A DNA stretch of 64,000 bases. It comes from CAZOKH01 sp964580315 (GTDB lineage: Bacteria > Chloroflexota > Anaerolineae > Anaerolineales > Anaerolineaceae). Below the pieces are notes generated by a model. That model was given only the letters and a program-made list of their open reading frames with translations, was not told the DNA's origin and searched no databases. This document shows positions 24,683 through 33,478 of this stretch, one piece after another. A program made the position numbers and the translations under genes. Position 1 is the stretch's first letter. Every line of letters starts with the position of its first letter. The stretch is from contig CAZOKH010000001.1 in the NCBI GenBank assembly GCA_964580315.1, positions 62,001 through 126,000 on the forward strand, in the 5' to 3' direction.

Positions 24683-25435
24683 ATGCTGGAAATTAAAAAC
24701 CTTGTCAAAATCTATAAGGGTGGCGTGAAGGCGCTGGATGATGTTAATTTCACAGTGCCGCATGGACAATTTGTGGCGATCATTGGCCTGAGCGGTTCTG
24801 GAAAATCGACGCTGTTGCGCTGCATCAATCGATTAATTGCGCCAACATCCGGGCAGATATTGTGGCACGGGTTTGACCTTGCCTCAGCATCTGAGGATGA
24901 TATGCGGCCTTACCGGCGGAAGATTGGCATGGTTTTCCAGCACTTTAACCTGGTGAACCGCTCGTCGGTTCTTACCAATGTGCTTTCAGGCAGACTGGGT
25001 TATGTCAACCCGGCATGGAGCCTGGTGAATCGTTTTCCAAAGGAAGATGTTCAACATGCCATGCAGGAGTTGGAGCGGGTGGGCATACCAGACAAAGCCA
25101 ATAACCGGGCAGATGAACTGAGCGGTGGGCAGCAGCAGCGTGTGGGCATTGCACGTGCCATGATGCAAGATCCCGAAATGATCCTGGCGGATGAGCCTGT
25201 CGCCAGCCTGGACCCGGTGTTGGCGCACAGCATTATGCAGTATCTTGAACAAATTAACAAGGAAGAAGGCATGACAGTGCTTTGCAGCCTGCATTTTCTC
25301 GACCTGGTGCATCGTTATGCTGACCGGGCTATTGCACTGAACGCCGGGCGGGTGGTGTTTGACGGCTTGCCCACTGAAATTAATGACCAGAAATTTAAAG
25401 AAATTTACGGCAAAGATGCCGAGCGTGTAGGTTAA
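24683..25435 (+). CDS. phnC: PhnC-like ABC transporter ATPase
   Basis: A 250-residue ATP-binding subunit that powers the PhnDCE importer. Walker A is GLSGSGKST (near residue 37), the signature is LSGGQQQRVGIARAM, Walker B is MILADEPVASLDP, and the H-loop is CSLHFLD. QHFNLVNRSSVLTNVLSGRLG after Walker A is characteristic of the PhnC group. The ATG at 24683 was chosen because GAGG lies six bases upstream; an ATG four codons earlier has no ribosome site. It is eleven bases ahead of the permease gene. Confidence 0.93.
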   Translation: MLEIKNLVKIYKGGVKALDDVNFTVPHGQFVAIIGLSGSGKSTLLRCINRLIAPTSGQILWHGFDLASASEDDMRPYRRKIGMVFQHFNLVNRSSVLTNVLSGRLGYVNPAWSLVNRFPKEDVQHAMQELERVGIPDKANNRADELSGGQQQRVGIARAMMQDPEMILADEPVASLDPVLAHSIMQYLEQINKEEGMTVLCSLHFLDLVHRYADRAIALNAGRVVFDGLPTEINDQKFKEIYGKDAERVG

Positions 25436-25446
25436 GGGAGGCCGCC

Positions 25447-27261
25447 ATGAAAAATCTTTCACAACCTCTCCGGTCTCTGCTGATTGGTGTTTTTGTTTTT
25501 GTCGGCCTGGTCATTTTCGCATATGGTTTCCGGGTTACCAAAGTGGATTTAAAAGAAACCCGCTCTGAAATTCGACAGACTCAACTGGTGAGAATTATCA
25601 GGGCGCTGGCAAAACCTGACCTGGTTAAATATGATGAGAAGGAAACAGTGATCAAACTGCCTTACATGGTTCCCTGCCCGGAGGGCGGATATACCCCGCC
25701 TGAGCAGGATACCACCGGCCCCTACCTGGTTGTAACCCCGGCATGTGCTGAACCTGGCGCTGAAGTAACCATAGAGGGTTTTAATTTTGCACCGAATACA
25801 TCAGGCCCCATTTTCTTCATCCCAACCAGCGAGGTCGAATTGCGTCTTTCCAACCTGGAAACAGACGCGCAGGGTCACTTTGTTGCCACCGGAAAATTAC
25901 CCAAACGATCCAGCGAAGAGGTGCAGAACATTCAGGCCGTTACACGCATGCGGGTTGGGGCGCCCATGCTAAGCCAAACTGCCAAAGATACCTGGGACAA
26001 GATTGTTGAAACCGTTTTTATGGCTTTGCTGGCAACCGCCATTGGCACACTGCTGGCCGTTCCACTTAGTTTCTTCGCTTCGCGCAACTTGATGGAAGAT
26101 GTGGACAGCCCGCTGATTTCCATTGCCTTGAGCCTGCTCTTTATTCCAATTGGCCTGGTGGCAGGCGCGGTGGCGGCGCAATGGATTGACGGCATCAACC
26201 AGATGCTTTCACAGGGATGGTTGATGCCCTTGATTGGCGTAATTGTGGCTCCATTCATCATTCTTTATTCTGTCCGGATTGCGATTCCACAAAATGACAC
26301 ATCAGATGTTAAGAAATCTGATCTTCCCAAGCGAATTATTTTCAGCATTATCGCCGGTTTTGCACTTATCCTGGGCGGGTATATGCTTTCCAGTCTATCC
26401 ATTGCTCTGGGAAATACGTTGGAGAAAAACCTGGGCGGCCTGGGATTCCTGGGGGCGTTTATTCGCGATTGTGGTGATATCCTGGATATGATTATGGTTG
26501 TTGTGGTTGCCCTGGTCGGTGCGGGAATCATGAGCGGATTTGCCAACAAGCTTGGCCGGAGAATGATTAAACGTTTGCCAGAGGCGCCTCTAAAAATATT
26601 CACTGTGCTCATTTCAACAGCAGCCGGAAGCGTATTGTTCTTACTGATTGCAGCTGGATTGGACTGGTTGTATCAGTTTGAGAATCCATTATGGACCATC
26701 ACCATCCCGGCGGTGGTTGGCGGTTTGCTTGGCTTAATAACTGCCATTGTAATTAAGCCTCAAATGTATCTGTCCATTGGCCTGGTAATTTACTTTATTG
26801 CCCGCACTATATTCAACGCGCTGCGCTCGATTGAAGCGTTAATTATGGTGATTGTGTTTGTCGTGTGGGTGGGTATTGGCCCGTTTGCGGGTGTTCTGGC
26901 GCTTTCATTGCATACCATTGCTGCTCTGGCAAAGCTCTATTCAGAGCAAGTTGAAAGCATCCTGGAGGGACCGGTGGAAGCCATTCGAGCTACTGGTGCG
27001 AACCGTCTGCAGACGATTGTGTACGGCGTCATTCCGCAAATTATTCCGCCATACATCTCGTTCACCATGTACCGCTGGGATATTAATGTGCGTATGTCCA
27101 CCATTATCGGTTTTGCAGGCGGCGGCGGTATCGGCTTTTTGCTCATTCAAAACATCAATTTGTTGAACTACCGGGCAGCCAGTGTTCAAATGCTGGCGAT
27201 TGCCGTTGTGGTAGCCAGCATGGATTATATTAGTTCAAAACTTAGAGAGACGACGGTATAA
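25447..27261 (+). CDS. phnE: PhnE-like ABC permease with large extracytoplasmic insertion
   Basis: The membrane subunit of the importer, 604 residues against about 250-300 in usual PhnE. A first helix (about 10-28) is followed by an exported region to about 170 with a segment reading VTPACAEPGAEVTIEGFNFAPN, like an IPT/TIG immunoglobulin-type strand pair. The permease core then begins (TVFMALLATAIGTLLAVPLSFFASRN) and is interrupted by extra hydrophobic segments (about 235-420). It resumes with ARTIFNALRSIEALIMVIVFVVWVG (positions near 26800-26875) and the EAA loop (EAIRATGANRLQTIVYGVIPQIIP, near 26980-27050) that contacts the ATPase. The gene is complete and in one frame, so this is not an assembly fusion. 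Confidence 0.9.
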   Translation: MKNLSQPLRSLLIGVFVFVGLVIFAYGFRVTKVDLKETRSEIRQTQLVRIIRALAKPDLVKYDEKETVIKLPYMVPCPEGGYTPPEQDTTGPYLVVTPACAEPGAEVTIEGFNFAPNTSGPIFFIPTSEVELRLSNLETDAQGHFVATGKLPKRSSEEVQNIQAVTRMRVGAPMLSQTAKDTWDKIVETVFMALLATAIGTLLAVPLSFFASRNLMEDVDSPLISIALSLLFIPIGLVAGAVAAQWIDGINQMLSQGWLMPLIGVIVAPFIILYSVRIAIPQNDTSDVKKSDLPKRIIFSIIAGFALILGGYMLSSLSIALGNTLEKNLGGLGFLGAFIRDCGDILDMIMVVVVALVGAGIMSGFANKLGRRMIKRLPEAPLKIFTVLISTAAGSVLFLLIAAGLDWLYQFENPLWTITIPAVVGGLLGLITAIVIKPQMYLSIGLVIYFIARTIFNALRSIEALIMVIVFVVWVGIGPFAGVLALSLHTIAALAKLYSEQVESILEGPVEAIRATGANRLQTIVYGVIPQIIPPYISFTMYRWDINVRMSTIIGFAGGGGIGFLLIQNINLLNYRAASVQMLAIAVVVASMDYISSKLRETTV

Positions 27262-27265
27262 ACTT

Positions 27266-27868
27266 TTGGCAGCAATTTTAGTCAGTGTGTCTTATATTGC
27301 GGCGCAGATGCTTTCGGACATCGGAAGCTTGCAGATCGTTTTATTTGCAGGATTATCTTTTGACGCGGGGACCTTCATTTATCCGATCACGTTCACATTG
27401 CGTGATCTGGCGCATAAGGTTTTAGGGTTAAAGGGCGTTCGGATTTTGATTATTTCAGCAGCGGTAATCAACCTGTTTATGGCGCTCTATTTTTGGTTTG
27501 TAGCCAGCTTGACGCCTGACCAGGTGGCAGGCAGCAGCGACCTGTGGGGAAAAGTTCTCTCACCGGTGTGGCGGATTACACTGGCCAGCATTGCCGCCGA
27601 GTTGGTGGCTGAATTCATCGACACGGAAGCCTACCGCTTCTGGGTGAAGCGGGTTACCCAAAAACTTCAATGGCTGCGGGTGCTCACCTCGAATGCTGTC
27701 AGCATCCCCATCGATTCGTTGATGTTTTCTTTCCTGGCTTTCTATGGAACCATGCCGCTTTCATCTGTCATGGGCATTTTCACCAGCAATGTGATTATCA
27801 AAGGAATTGTGACGCTGGTCAGTATGCCCATGATTTACGCAGTGAAAGAAGAAAAGCAGACATCATAG
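27266..27868 (+). CDS. VUT family transporter (YhhQ/queuosine-precursor type)
   Basis: A 200-residue membrane protein with about six helices. The segment FDAGTFIYPITFTLRDLAHKVLGLKGVR is the hallmark of the VUT (YhhQ, PF02592) family, whose characterised members import the queuosine precursor preQ0 or preQ1. EFIDTEAYRFWVKRVTQKLQWLRVLTSNAVSIPIDSLMFSFLAF carries the second conserved acidic/aromatic block. The start is a TTG four bases after the phnE stop with no ribosome site, so translation is probably coupled to phnE and the true N terminus is uncertain. I saw no queuosine biosynthesis genes nearby. Confidence 0.85.
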   Translation: MAAILVSVSYIAAQMLSDIGSLQIVLFAGLSFDAGTFIYPITFTLRDLAHKVLGLKGVRILIISAAVINLFMALYFWFVASLTPDQVAGSSDLWGKVLSPVWRITLASIAAELVAEFIDTEAYRFWVKRVTQKLQWLRVLTSNAVSIPIDSLMFSFLAFYGTMPLSSVMGIFTSNVIIKGIVTLVSMPMIYAVKEEKQTS

Positions 27869-27947
27869 TTTTGCAATGGTGATGGCGTAAAGGTATCAAT
27901 AAATTTTTTGCGGTGTATAATTAATATTATTCTTTTGGGAGGTAGGT

Positions 27948-28724
27948 GTGGAGACAGTCAATGTTCTGGTTGTCGAAGATGATGACATTGTAGCTCGCAC
28001 CATCGAACGCAGCCTTCGCGGGCATGAATTTCGGGTAACACTGGCTAACAGCGGCGTTGAAGGATTAAAAATAGCCCGCCGGCAGTCAACCGATTTGGTT
28101 ATCCTGGATATCATCATGCCCGGGATGGATGGTTATAGTGTTTGTCGTGAAATGCGAGCCGATCCAATTTTAGCGGTTGTTCCCATTTTGTTCTTGACTG
28201 CGAAGGCGAAAGACGAAGATCGCATAGAAGGTTTCCTGGCCGGCGCAGATGATTATTTAACCAAGCCCTTCAACATCGATGAACTTATTTTAAGAATTCG
28301 GGCAATTCTCCGCAGGGCAAAACGATTGGGATCGGTGCAAGAAGCCGAACTCGAAGTCAGTGTGCCTGTTTCTCCTGCAATTGCCAAAGCTGATGATAAA
28401 GAAAACCGCCATGAGATCAGAGTGGGGCAGTATGTGCTAAATGTCCGCACCTATGAATTGCAAACATCTCATCGCGGGCGCGTGCGCCTGACGCCAGTGC
28501 AATTTGATTTAATGTATCATTTGATGAGCCACCCGGGAGATATTTTTTCTCCGGCAAGACTTTTAGATGAGGTGTGGGACTATCCTTCGGATGCGGGCAG
28601 CCCCGATCTGGTTCGTGTGCATATTAAAAATTTGCGGGAGCGGATTGAGGAATCACCCAGAGACCCCAAGTTCATCCAAACAGTTGCAGGGTACGGCTAT
28701 ACCATTCGCGCCGATGATGATTGA
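27948..28724 (+). CDS. OmpR/PhoB-family response regulator
   Basis: A 258-residue two-component regulator. The receiver domain (1-120) has the acidic pair in VVEDDD, the phosphorylation aspartate near residue 53 (LVILDIIMPGMDG), Thr in FLTAKAK and Lys in YLTKPF. A linker of about 35 residues leads to a winged-helix DNA-binding domain (about 160-258; RVRLTPVQFDLMYHLMSHPGDIFSPARLLDEVW, then RVHIKNLRERIEESP). The GTG start has GGGAGG seven bases upstream. It probably pairs with the histidine kinase gene 75 bases downstream. Confidence 0.93.
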   Translation: METVNVLVVEDDDIVARTIERSLRGHEFRVTLANSGVEGLKIARRQSTDLVILDIIMPGMDGYSVCREMRADPILAVVPILFLTAKAKDEDRIEGFLAGADDYLTKPFNIDELILRIRAILRRAKRLGSVQEAELEVSVPVSPAIAKADDKENRHEIRVGQYVLNVRTYELQTSHRGRVRLTPVQFDLMYHLMSHPGDIFSPARLLDEVWDYPSDAGSPDLVRVHIKNLRERIEESPRDPKFIQTVAGYGYTIRADDD

Positions 28725-28799
28725 TTAGAAGTGCCTGGCCTCGAAACTTGACAGGTTTTTGGGGTTGTGACTTTCAATCTCATTTTATGCAGGAAAAAT

Positions 28800-30878
28800 A
28801 TGGCGTCTCAAGATAGTCCTTTGACGAAATCGAATATCACTGCGCAAGAAGTGTCTGAAACGATCTGGGATATCTTTGCGTCTCACAGTGATGTGCGAGA
28901 CGCGTTAAGCGAAACATTGCAACAGATTCTAAAAGTTACCGGGCGCAGTGGGGGGGCAGTGCTGGTGCAAGTTCCTGATGAAGCGGCGCCATTTTTCTCG
29001 GTCAGTGATCAATTGAGCCCGGAGTGGCAAAATCAGCTTGTGCTGCCGGACAGCCAATTGCAACAGGCCGAGAAAGCTTCCCATGAGTCCTGGCAAGTAA
29101 TACAAGGCGAAAATTTTCCGCCCGTCCTGCTTTATCCCATTAAGATCCCTGCCAGCCAGCAGGGAATTCTGGTATTAAATGGAGAGGAACCATCTGAACA
29201 GGAAAATCAATTAATCTCCAAAATTTGCCTGGATGTTGCCCGATTGTTGTTTGTGGGACAAAACCATTTCAGGGCATTTGGAATTGCCGGGCGCTGGAAT
29301 TTCCTTGAAGATATGTTTATCAGTCCCAATACGACCCTGAGCCTGGATGAAATTCAAATGAAAATGATAACCGGTTTGCGTGAGAGTTTTAATGCCGAAG
29401 CCGGGATAGTGGTTTTGTTGGATGGAAATGTTGAGGGGCTGGTTTTTAAAAAGAGCCTGACCGATAGCCAGGAATGGATTGTTCAGGTGGGTGCGGGCCC
29501 CGACATGGGATTGCTGGGTAAATGTCTGCAGAGTGGTGAAGCGGTATTGAGTAATGCTCCACTGCTGGATGATGACTGCAATGAAAATTTGGATAATATT
29601 CCCGGACTGAAACTGCAATCTTTGCTATATGCGCCCTTGCTGATTGATGAACGTGTGATTGGCCTGGTTGGTTTGCAAAACAAGATCGGCGGCAATTTTT
29701 CTCTTTATGACCAGTACCTGTTAACTTCACTGGGAAATTCCATTGCCACTCTGCTTTATTACCTTCAAAATATTCAACGCCTGAGTGTTTTTAATGCAGA
29801 CCTGGAAGCGCAAAACTGGGAACTCAGCCGGTCGCGCAACACGCTGCGCAGCCTTTTTGATAACCTGCCCGATTCTTTGTATATTATTGACAACCAGTAT
29901 CGCTTGATTGCGGTCAACATGGCGCGCGCCAAACGGGCTAACCTCGAACCGCGCATGCTGGTTGGCAAGCAGTGTTATGAAATTTTTTATAACCGGGAAG
30001 ATCCCTGCACCGGCTGCCTGGTTGGGGAGACGTTGTTTAATCGAAAAATTACTCAGCGCATTGGGCGGCAGTGGGAAGAGGGCGAAGAACCCATGGAATG
30101 GGAAATCAGTACCTATCCCATTATTAATGAAATGGATCAGGTCGTGCAGGCCATCATATATGAGCGGGACGTTACAGAAAAGAATCGGCTTGAGGCGGTT
30201 TTGGCGCAGTCTGAAAAACTGGCTGCCGTCGGACAACTGGCCGCTGGAATTGCTCACGAGATTAATAACCCCCTGGCTGTGGTTTTGGCAAATTCGCAAT
30301 TGCTGCAGCGCGAACTGCCCGCAGAAAGTGATTTGCAAGAACTGGTTGATTTGATTCACCGGGCCGGCACACGCGCTTTGCATGTTGTGAGAAACCTGCT
30401 AGACCTGTCGCGTAAAGAACGTTATGATTTTGCCCCAACCAATATCAACACCACCATCGAACGAGCTTTGCAGATGCTGCGGCATGAGTTGATGGACCGC
30501 AATACCGAGTTGGTGTTTGTCCCGGCTAAAGATTTGCCCGAAGTGATGGCCAGTGATGATCACCTGCAGGGTGTGTGGCTGAACATTATTCTGAATGCCA
30601 TGGACGCCAGCGGTAAAGATAAAGGAAAGATTAAAGTCACAACATCACATAAAGGCAATGAAGTGAAGGTCACCATTTCAGATAACGGCAGCGGCATTGC
30701 TCCCAAAGACTTAAAACGGATATTTGATCCATTTTTCACAACCAAAGACCCCGGCAAGGGAACCGGCCTGGGGCTTTCGGTTTGCCACCGGGTGATTAAA
30801 CAACACGGCGGTCATATTCAGGTGGACAGCAAGGTGGGAAAGGGCACTACCTTTACCATTGTTCTGCCTGTCTATTAA
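28800..30878 (+). CDS. Soluble hybrid-sensor histidine kinase: GAF-GAF-PAS-HisKA-HATPase
   Basis: A 692-residue cytoplasmic sensor kinase with no membrane segments. Domains in order: GAF-like (about 20-150), second GAF (about 195-330), coiled coil, PAS (about 346-460), HisKA with the phospho-acceptor in GIAHEINNPL (His near 486), and an ATPase domain with N box (WLNIILNAMDAS), G1 (DNGSGI) and G2 (GTGLGL). The PAS domain contains CYEIFYNREDPCTGC, a cysteine cluster that may bind a metal or respond to redox. The ATG at 28800 has AGGA five bases before it; an in-frame GTG 11 codons earlier is less likely. The signal is unknown. The gene directly precedes the flagellar cluster. Confidence 0.93.
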   Translation: MASQDSPLTKSNITAQEVSETIWDIFASHSDVRDALSETLQQILKVTGRSGGAVLVQVPDEAAPFFSVSDQLSPEWQNQLVLPDSQLQQAEKASHESWQVIQGENFPPVLLYPIKIPASQQGILVLNGEEPSEQENQLISKICLDVARLLFVGQNHFRAFGIAGRWNFLEDMFISPNTTLSLDEIQMKMITGLRESFNAEAGIVVLLDGNVEGLVFKKSLTDSQEWIVQVGAGPDMGLLGKCLQSGEAVLSNAPLLDDDCNENLDNIPGLKLQSLLYAPLLIDERVIGLVGLQNKIGGNFSLYDQYLLTSLGNSIATLLYYLQNIQRLSVFNADLEAQNWELSRSRNTLRSLFDNLPDSLYIIDNQYRLIAVNMARAKRANLEPRMLVGKQCYEIFYNREDPCTGCLVGETLFNRKITQRIGRQWEEGEEPMEWEISTYPIINEMDQVVQAIIYERDVTEKNRLEAVLAQSEKLAAVGQLAAGIAHEINNPLAVVLANSQLLQRELPAESDLQELVDLIHRAGTRALHVVRNLLDLSRKERYDFAPTNINTTIERALQMLRHELMDRNTELVFVPAKDLPEVMASDDHLQGVWLNIILNAMDASGKDKGKIKVTTSHKGNEVKVTISDNGSGIAPKDLKRIFDPFFTTKDPGKGTGLGLSVCHRVIKQHGGHIQVDSKVGKGTTFTIVLPVY

Positions 30879-30894
30879 CCCATTTTTAGAATAT

Positions 30895-30929
30895 CTTTAC
30901 CTCCCTTTCACACACTCTTTATACCTTGA
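30895..30929 (+). promoter_or_regulatory. Weak copy of the early-flagellar upstream element
   Basis: CTTTAC followed after 21 bases by TACCTTGA, similar in order and spacing to the elements at 38041-38078 and 60752-60790, 70 bases before flbD. This copy is degenerate and could be chance. Confidence 0.3.
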
Positions 30930-30998
30930 TTTCAACAAACATGTTAAAGTGAGAACGGAGTTCATCCGATCACGTTAGTAATCCTTGGGATTTTTCTG

Positions 30999-31208
30999 AT
31001 GATTCAAGTTACTCGATTTAATGGAAGCCGATTTTTTATCAATGCTGAACGAATATTAAGCATTGAATCTACTCCAGATACGGTGATTACTTTGCAGGAT
31101 AATATCAAGTTGATTGTGAAAGACAAACCGGAAGAAATTGTAAAACAAGTGATTGAATATCAACGTTTAATACATAATCCTCAACTGGAACTTCATTTGG
31201 GAGAATAG
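30999..31208 (+). CDS. flbD: FlbD family flagellar protein
   Basis: A small 69-residue protein of the FlbD/SwrD family: IQVTRFNGSRFFINAERILSIESTPDTVITLQDN (positions 31002-31103), ending with a helix VKQVIEYQRL. In Bacillus, SwrD supports stator torque, which fits its place two bases ahead of motA. It is the first gene of the first flagellar operon in the window. A plausible ribosome site is absent or weak (GGGATTTTTCTG). Confidence 0.9.
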   Translation: MIQVTRFNGSRFFINAERILSIESTPDTVITLQDNIKLIVKDKPEEIVKQVIEYQRLIHNPQLELHLGE

Positions 31209-31210
31209 GT

Positions 31211-32020
31211 ATGGATTTAGCAACCTTAGTAGGTTTGATAGGCACTATCATTATTATTGTTGTCGTAATGATACTAGACGGTGGATCGCCGGCTGAATTG
31301 TTTCATCACCCGGGCCCAATTATCTTAACGATGGGTGGCTCGGCAGTTGCCGCAACAATATTTGGGTCGTTTCAAACTTTCCTTAATCTCCCAAAGTTTT
31401 TTAAGATAGCCTTTTTTGAAACTCATTTTGATACCATCGCAACAATTGACAAGATATCCGAAATGGCTGATAAAGCCCGCCGTGAAGGTTTGCTGGCATT
31501 GGAAGAGGAAAGTAAAACGATTGAGGATAAATTCCTGCAAAAAGGAATTATGCTGGTGGTTGATGGTATTGAACCGGCTGCGGTTCGCACAATTTTAGAG
31601 TTGGAAATCCATCAAATGGAACAGCGTCACTATCAAGGCATTCGATGGTTTGAATCGGCAGGTGGTCTCAGCCCAACCTTTGGTATTATCGGTACGGTAA
31701 TGGGGTTGATTTCGGTTTTAAAGCAATTGGACGACCCGGCAGCATTCACTGCCGCCATTGCAGCTGCCTTTTTGGCAACATTATGGGGTCTTCTTACAGC
31801 AAATGTTTTCTGGCTGCCCATTGGCGGCAAGTTAGCCACCCGCAGCCATCATGAAGTGTCTTATCGTCATATGCTGTTGGAAGGGGTCATGGCGCTGCAG
31901 GCAGGTGAGAATCCGCGCTTGATTCGGGAAAAATTAAATTCATTTCTTTCACCGTCTGAGCGTGAAAAATCGGTCGATAAACCGGCCAGTGCTGCCGGAA
32001 AAGCTGGAGCGGCTGCATGA
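31211..32020 (+). CDS. motA: Flagellar motor stator protein MotA
   Basis: The stator ion-channel subunit of 269 residues with four membrane helices. The block RWFESAGGLSPTFGIIGTVMGLISVLKQLDDP holds the third-helix proline and glycine motif of MotA/TolQ proteins. The cytoplasmic loop between helices 2 and 3 is long and charged (KISEMADKARREGLLALEEE), as needed to contact FliG. The C terminus is Ala/Gly/Lys-rich. It overlaps motB by four bases. Confidence 0.95.
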   Translation: MDLATLVGLIGTIIIIVVVMILDGGSPAELFHHPGPIILTMGGSAVAATIFGSFQTFLNLPKFFKIAFFETHFDTIATIDKISEMADKARREGLLALEEESKTIEDKFLQKGIMLVVDGIEPAAVRTILELEIHQMEQRHYQGIRWFESAGGLSPTFGIIGTVMGLISVLKQLDDPAAFTAAIAAAFLATLWGLLTANVFWLPIGGKLATRSHHEVSYRHMLLEGVMALQAGENPRLIREKLNSFLSPSEREKSVDKPASAAGKAGAAA

Positions 32021-32769
32021 GCAGTCACGGCGGCGGCGGCGATCGCTGGCTGGTCAGTTATGCCGACTTCATGACCCTGCTGATGGTCATGTTTGTTGTG
32101 CTTTGGTCTATGAGTGAAACGGACCTGGCCAAGTATAAAGTTATGGCGGAGGGTTTCCGATCGGCATTTGGCGGGGGCGGTGCGGTAAGCATTGTTGATC
32201 CTGAGATAAATACCGGAAGCAGTACTGATGAAGAATCGGCCCCAATTGTCATTCCGGGCTTGCCTTTGAGTTCTTCGGTTGGCGTTGAAGTGGCAGACGA
32301 TCTTACCAGCATGTTAACCAACCAGGACCTGGGTAGTGAAGTGAGTATCCAGAATAATATTGAAGGCATCTTGATTTCGCTTTCTGAAAAATTGCTGTTT
32401 CAGCAAGGAACAGCAGAATTGCAGCCCGAGGCATTGCCGATCTTGGATAAAATTGTCGAGATGATTAAGCCAATTGAGAATGATGTGCGTATTGTTGGTC
32501 ATACAGATGATTCTATTCCGACCGACCCGCAATTTGAGAATAACTGGCAGTTATCCATGGCGCGGGCTTTTACGATAACAGAGTATTTTATTGATCGTGG
32601 TGTTCCGGCTTATCGATTAATTCCTTCCGGAAGGGGAGATACGCAACCCATTTTTCCCAACGACACACCAGAACACCGAGCTCTTAATGGCAGGGCAGAT
32701 ATAGTCATTGTCTATTCAATTAGTATGGATGTGATGGATCTGGAATCGGTTATTGGGGTATCCAATTAA
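32017..32769 (+). CDS. motB: Flagellar motor stator protein MotB
   Basis: A 250-residue stator subunit that anchors MotA to peptidoglycan. It has a short N terminus, one membrane helix beginning WLVSYADFMTLLMVMFVVLW (the Asp is the ion-binding residue), a plug/linker, and an OmpA-like peptidoglycan-binding domain (about 120-245) with VRIVGHTDDSIP and NWQLSMARAFTITEYFIDRGVP. Whether it uses H+ or Na+ is not decided; the FVVLWSMS end of the helix has some likeness to the MotS (Na+) type. Confidence 0.95.
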   Translation: MSSHGGGGDRWLVSYADFMTLLMVMFVVLWSMSETDLAKYKVMAEGFRSAFGGGGAVSIVDPEINTGSSTDEESAPIVIPGLPLSSSVGVEVADDLTSMLTNQDLGSEVSIQNNIEGILISLSEKLLFQQGTAELQPEALPILDKIVEMIKPIENDVRIVGHTDDSIPTDPQFENNWQLSMARAFTITEYFIDRGVPAYRLIPSGRGDTQPIFPNDTPEHRALNGRADIVIVYSISMDVMDLESVIGVSN

Positions 32770-32799
32770 AGTTCCCTGGTTCAAAAAGGATACGGAATT

Positions 32800-33459
32800 A
32801 TGAGCGAAGTAAATGTTGAAGAAAAGAAACCAAAACCTAAATTAAAAATAAATCTAGCCGGGGCAGTTCCGGTGATTCGACTGGTTGCCATTATTTTGGC
32901 GGGTTTTGTGTTTATCTTAATGGCAATTTCCATCATGATCATGATGTACACACTGTTCGCGCCGGCAGATTGGCCCCGCCTGGTAAATATCCCGGCCAGT
33001 GCTGAAGCGCCTCTTTCGGAATCTGAACCGGAAAGCAGGCCGGTTAATCAAGAGGCGGTGCCAAGAGTGGAACCTACCAGTCCTTATATTGTGATTAAAC
33101 CAGGTGAAGGTTTATTGCTGGACACTGGAACAAAGATCATCAATTTGGCTGACCCGGGCGGCAGGAAATATATCCGAATTAATGTCGTGCTTGAATTTGT
33201 TCCCCCTGACGCAACTTTCTATCAACTGGAAAATGAAGCCCAGTTGGCTTACAAAGAAGCCTTCGATGAAGAAATAAACAAACGCTTACCGGTTATCAAC
33301 GATATCATCATCATGCTGGTTTCGACCAAAGATTATCAGACGCTTTACACGGCTGACGGCAAAGAAACTTTGCGCAACCAAATGATTGAAGCAATAAATT
33401 CCCGCTTGCCGGAATATAAGCTGATGTCGGTTTACTTTACGGAATTTGTCATTCAATAA
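32800..33459 (+). CDS. fliL: Flagellar basal body-associated protein FliL
   Basis: A 219-residue single-pass membrane protein. A lysine-rich cytoplasmic start, a helix (about 25-50), an acidic/proline linker and an exported C-terminal FliL domain with YIRINVVLEFV and the ending LRNQMIEAINSRLPEYKLMSVYFTEFVIQ (positions near 33370-33456). FliL rings surround the stator and strengthen it. It sits in the usual place between motB and fliM. The linker is longer than in enteric FliL. Confidence 0.9.
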   Translation: MSEVNVEEKKPKPKLKINLAGAVPVIRLVAIILAGFVFILMAISIMIMMYTLFAPADWPRLVNIPASAEAPLSESEPESRPVNQEAVPRVEPTSPYIVIKPGEGLLLDTGTKIINLADPGGRKYIRINVVLEFVPPDATFYQLENEAQLAYKEAFDEEINKRLPVINDIIIMLVSTKDYQTLYTADGKETLRNQMIEAINSRLPEYKLMSVYFTEFVIQ

Positions 33460-33478
33460 TCAAGAATAATGGTGCGGT

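Noticed and set aside
27948..28724. Response regulator as part of the flagellar regulatory cascade
   Set aside because: It is next to the flagellar locus, but no sequence evidence links it; it is reported only as the likely partner of the downstream kinase.
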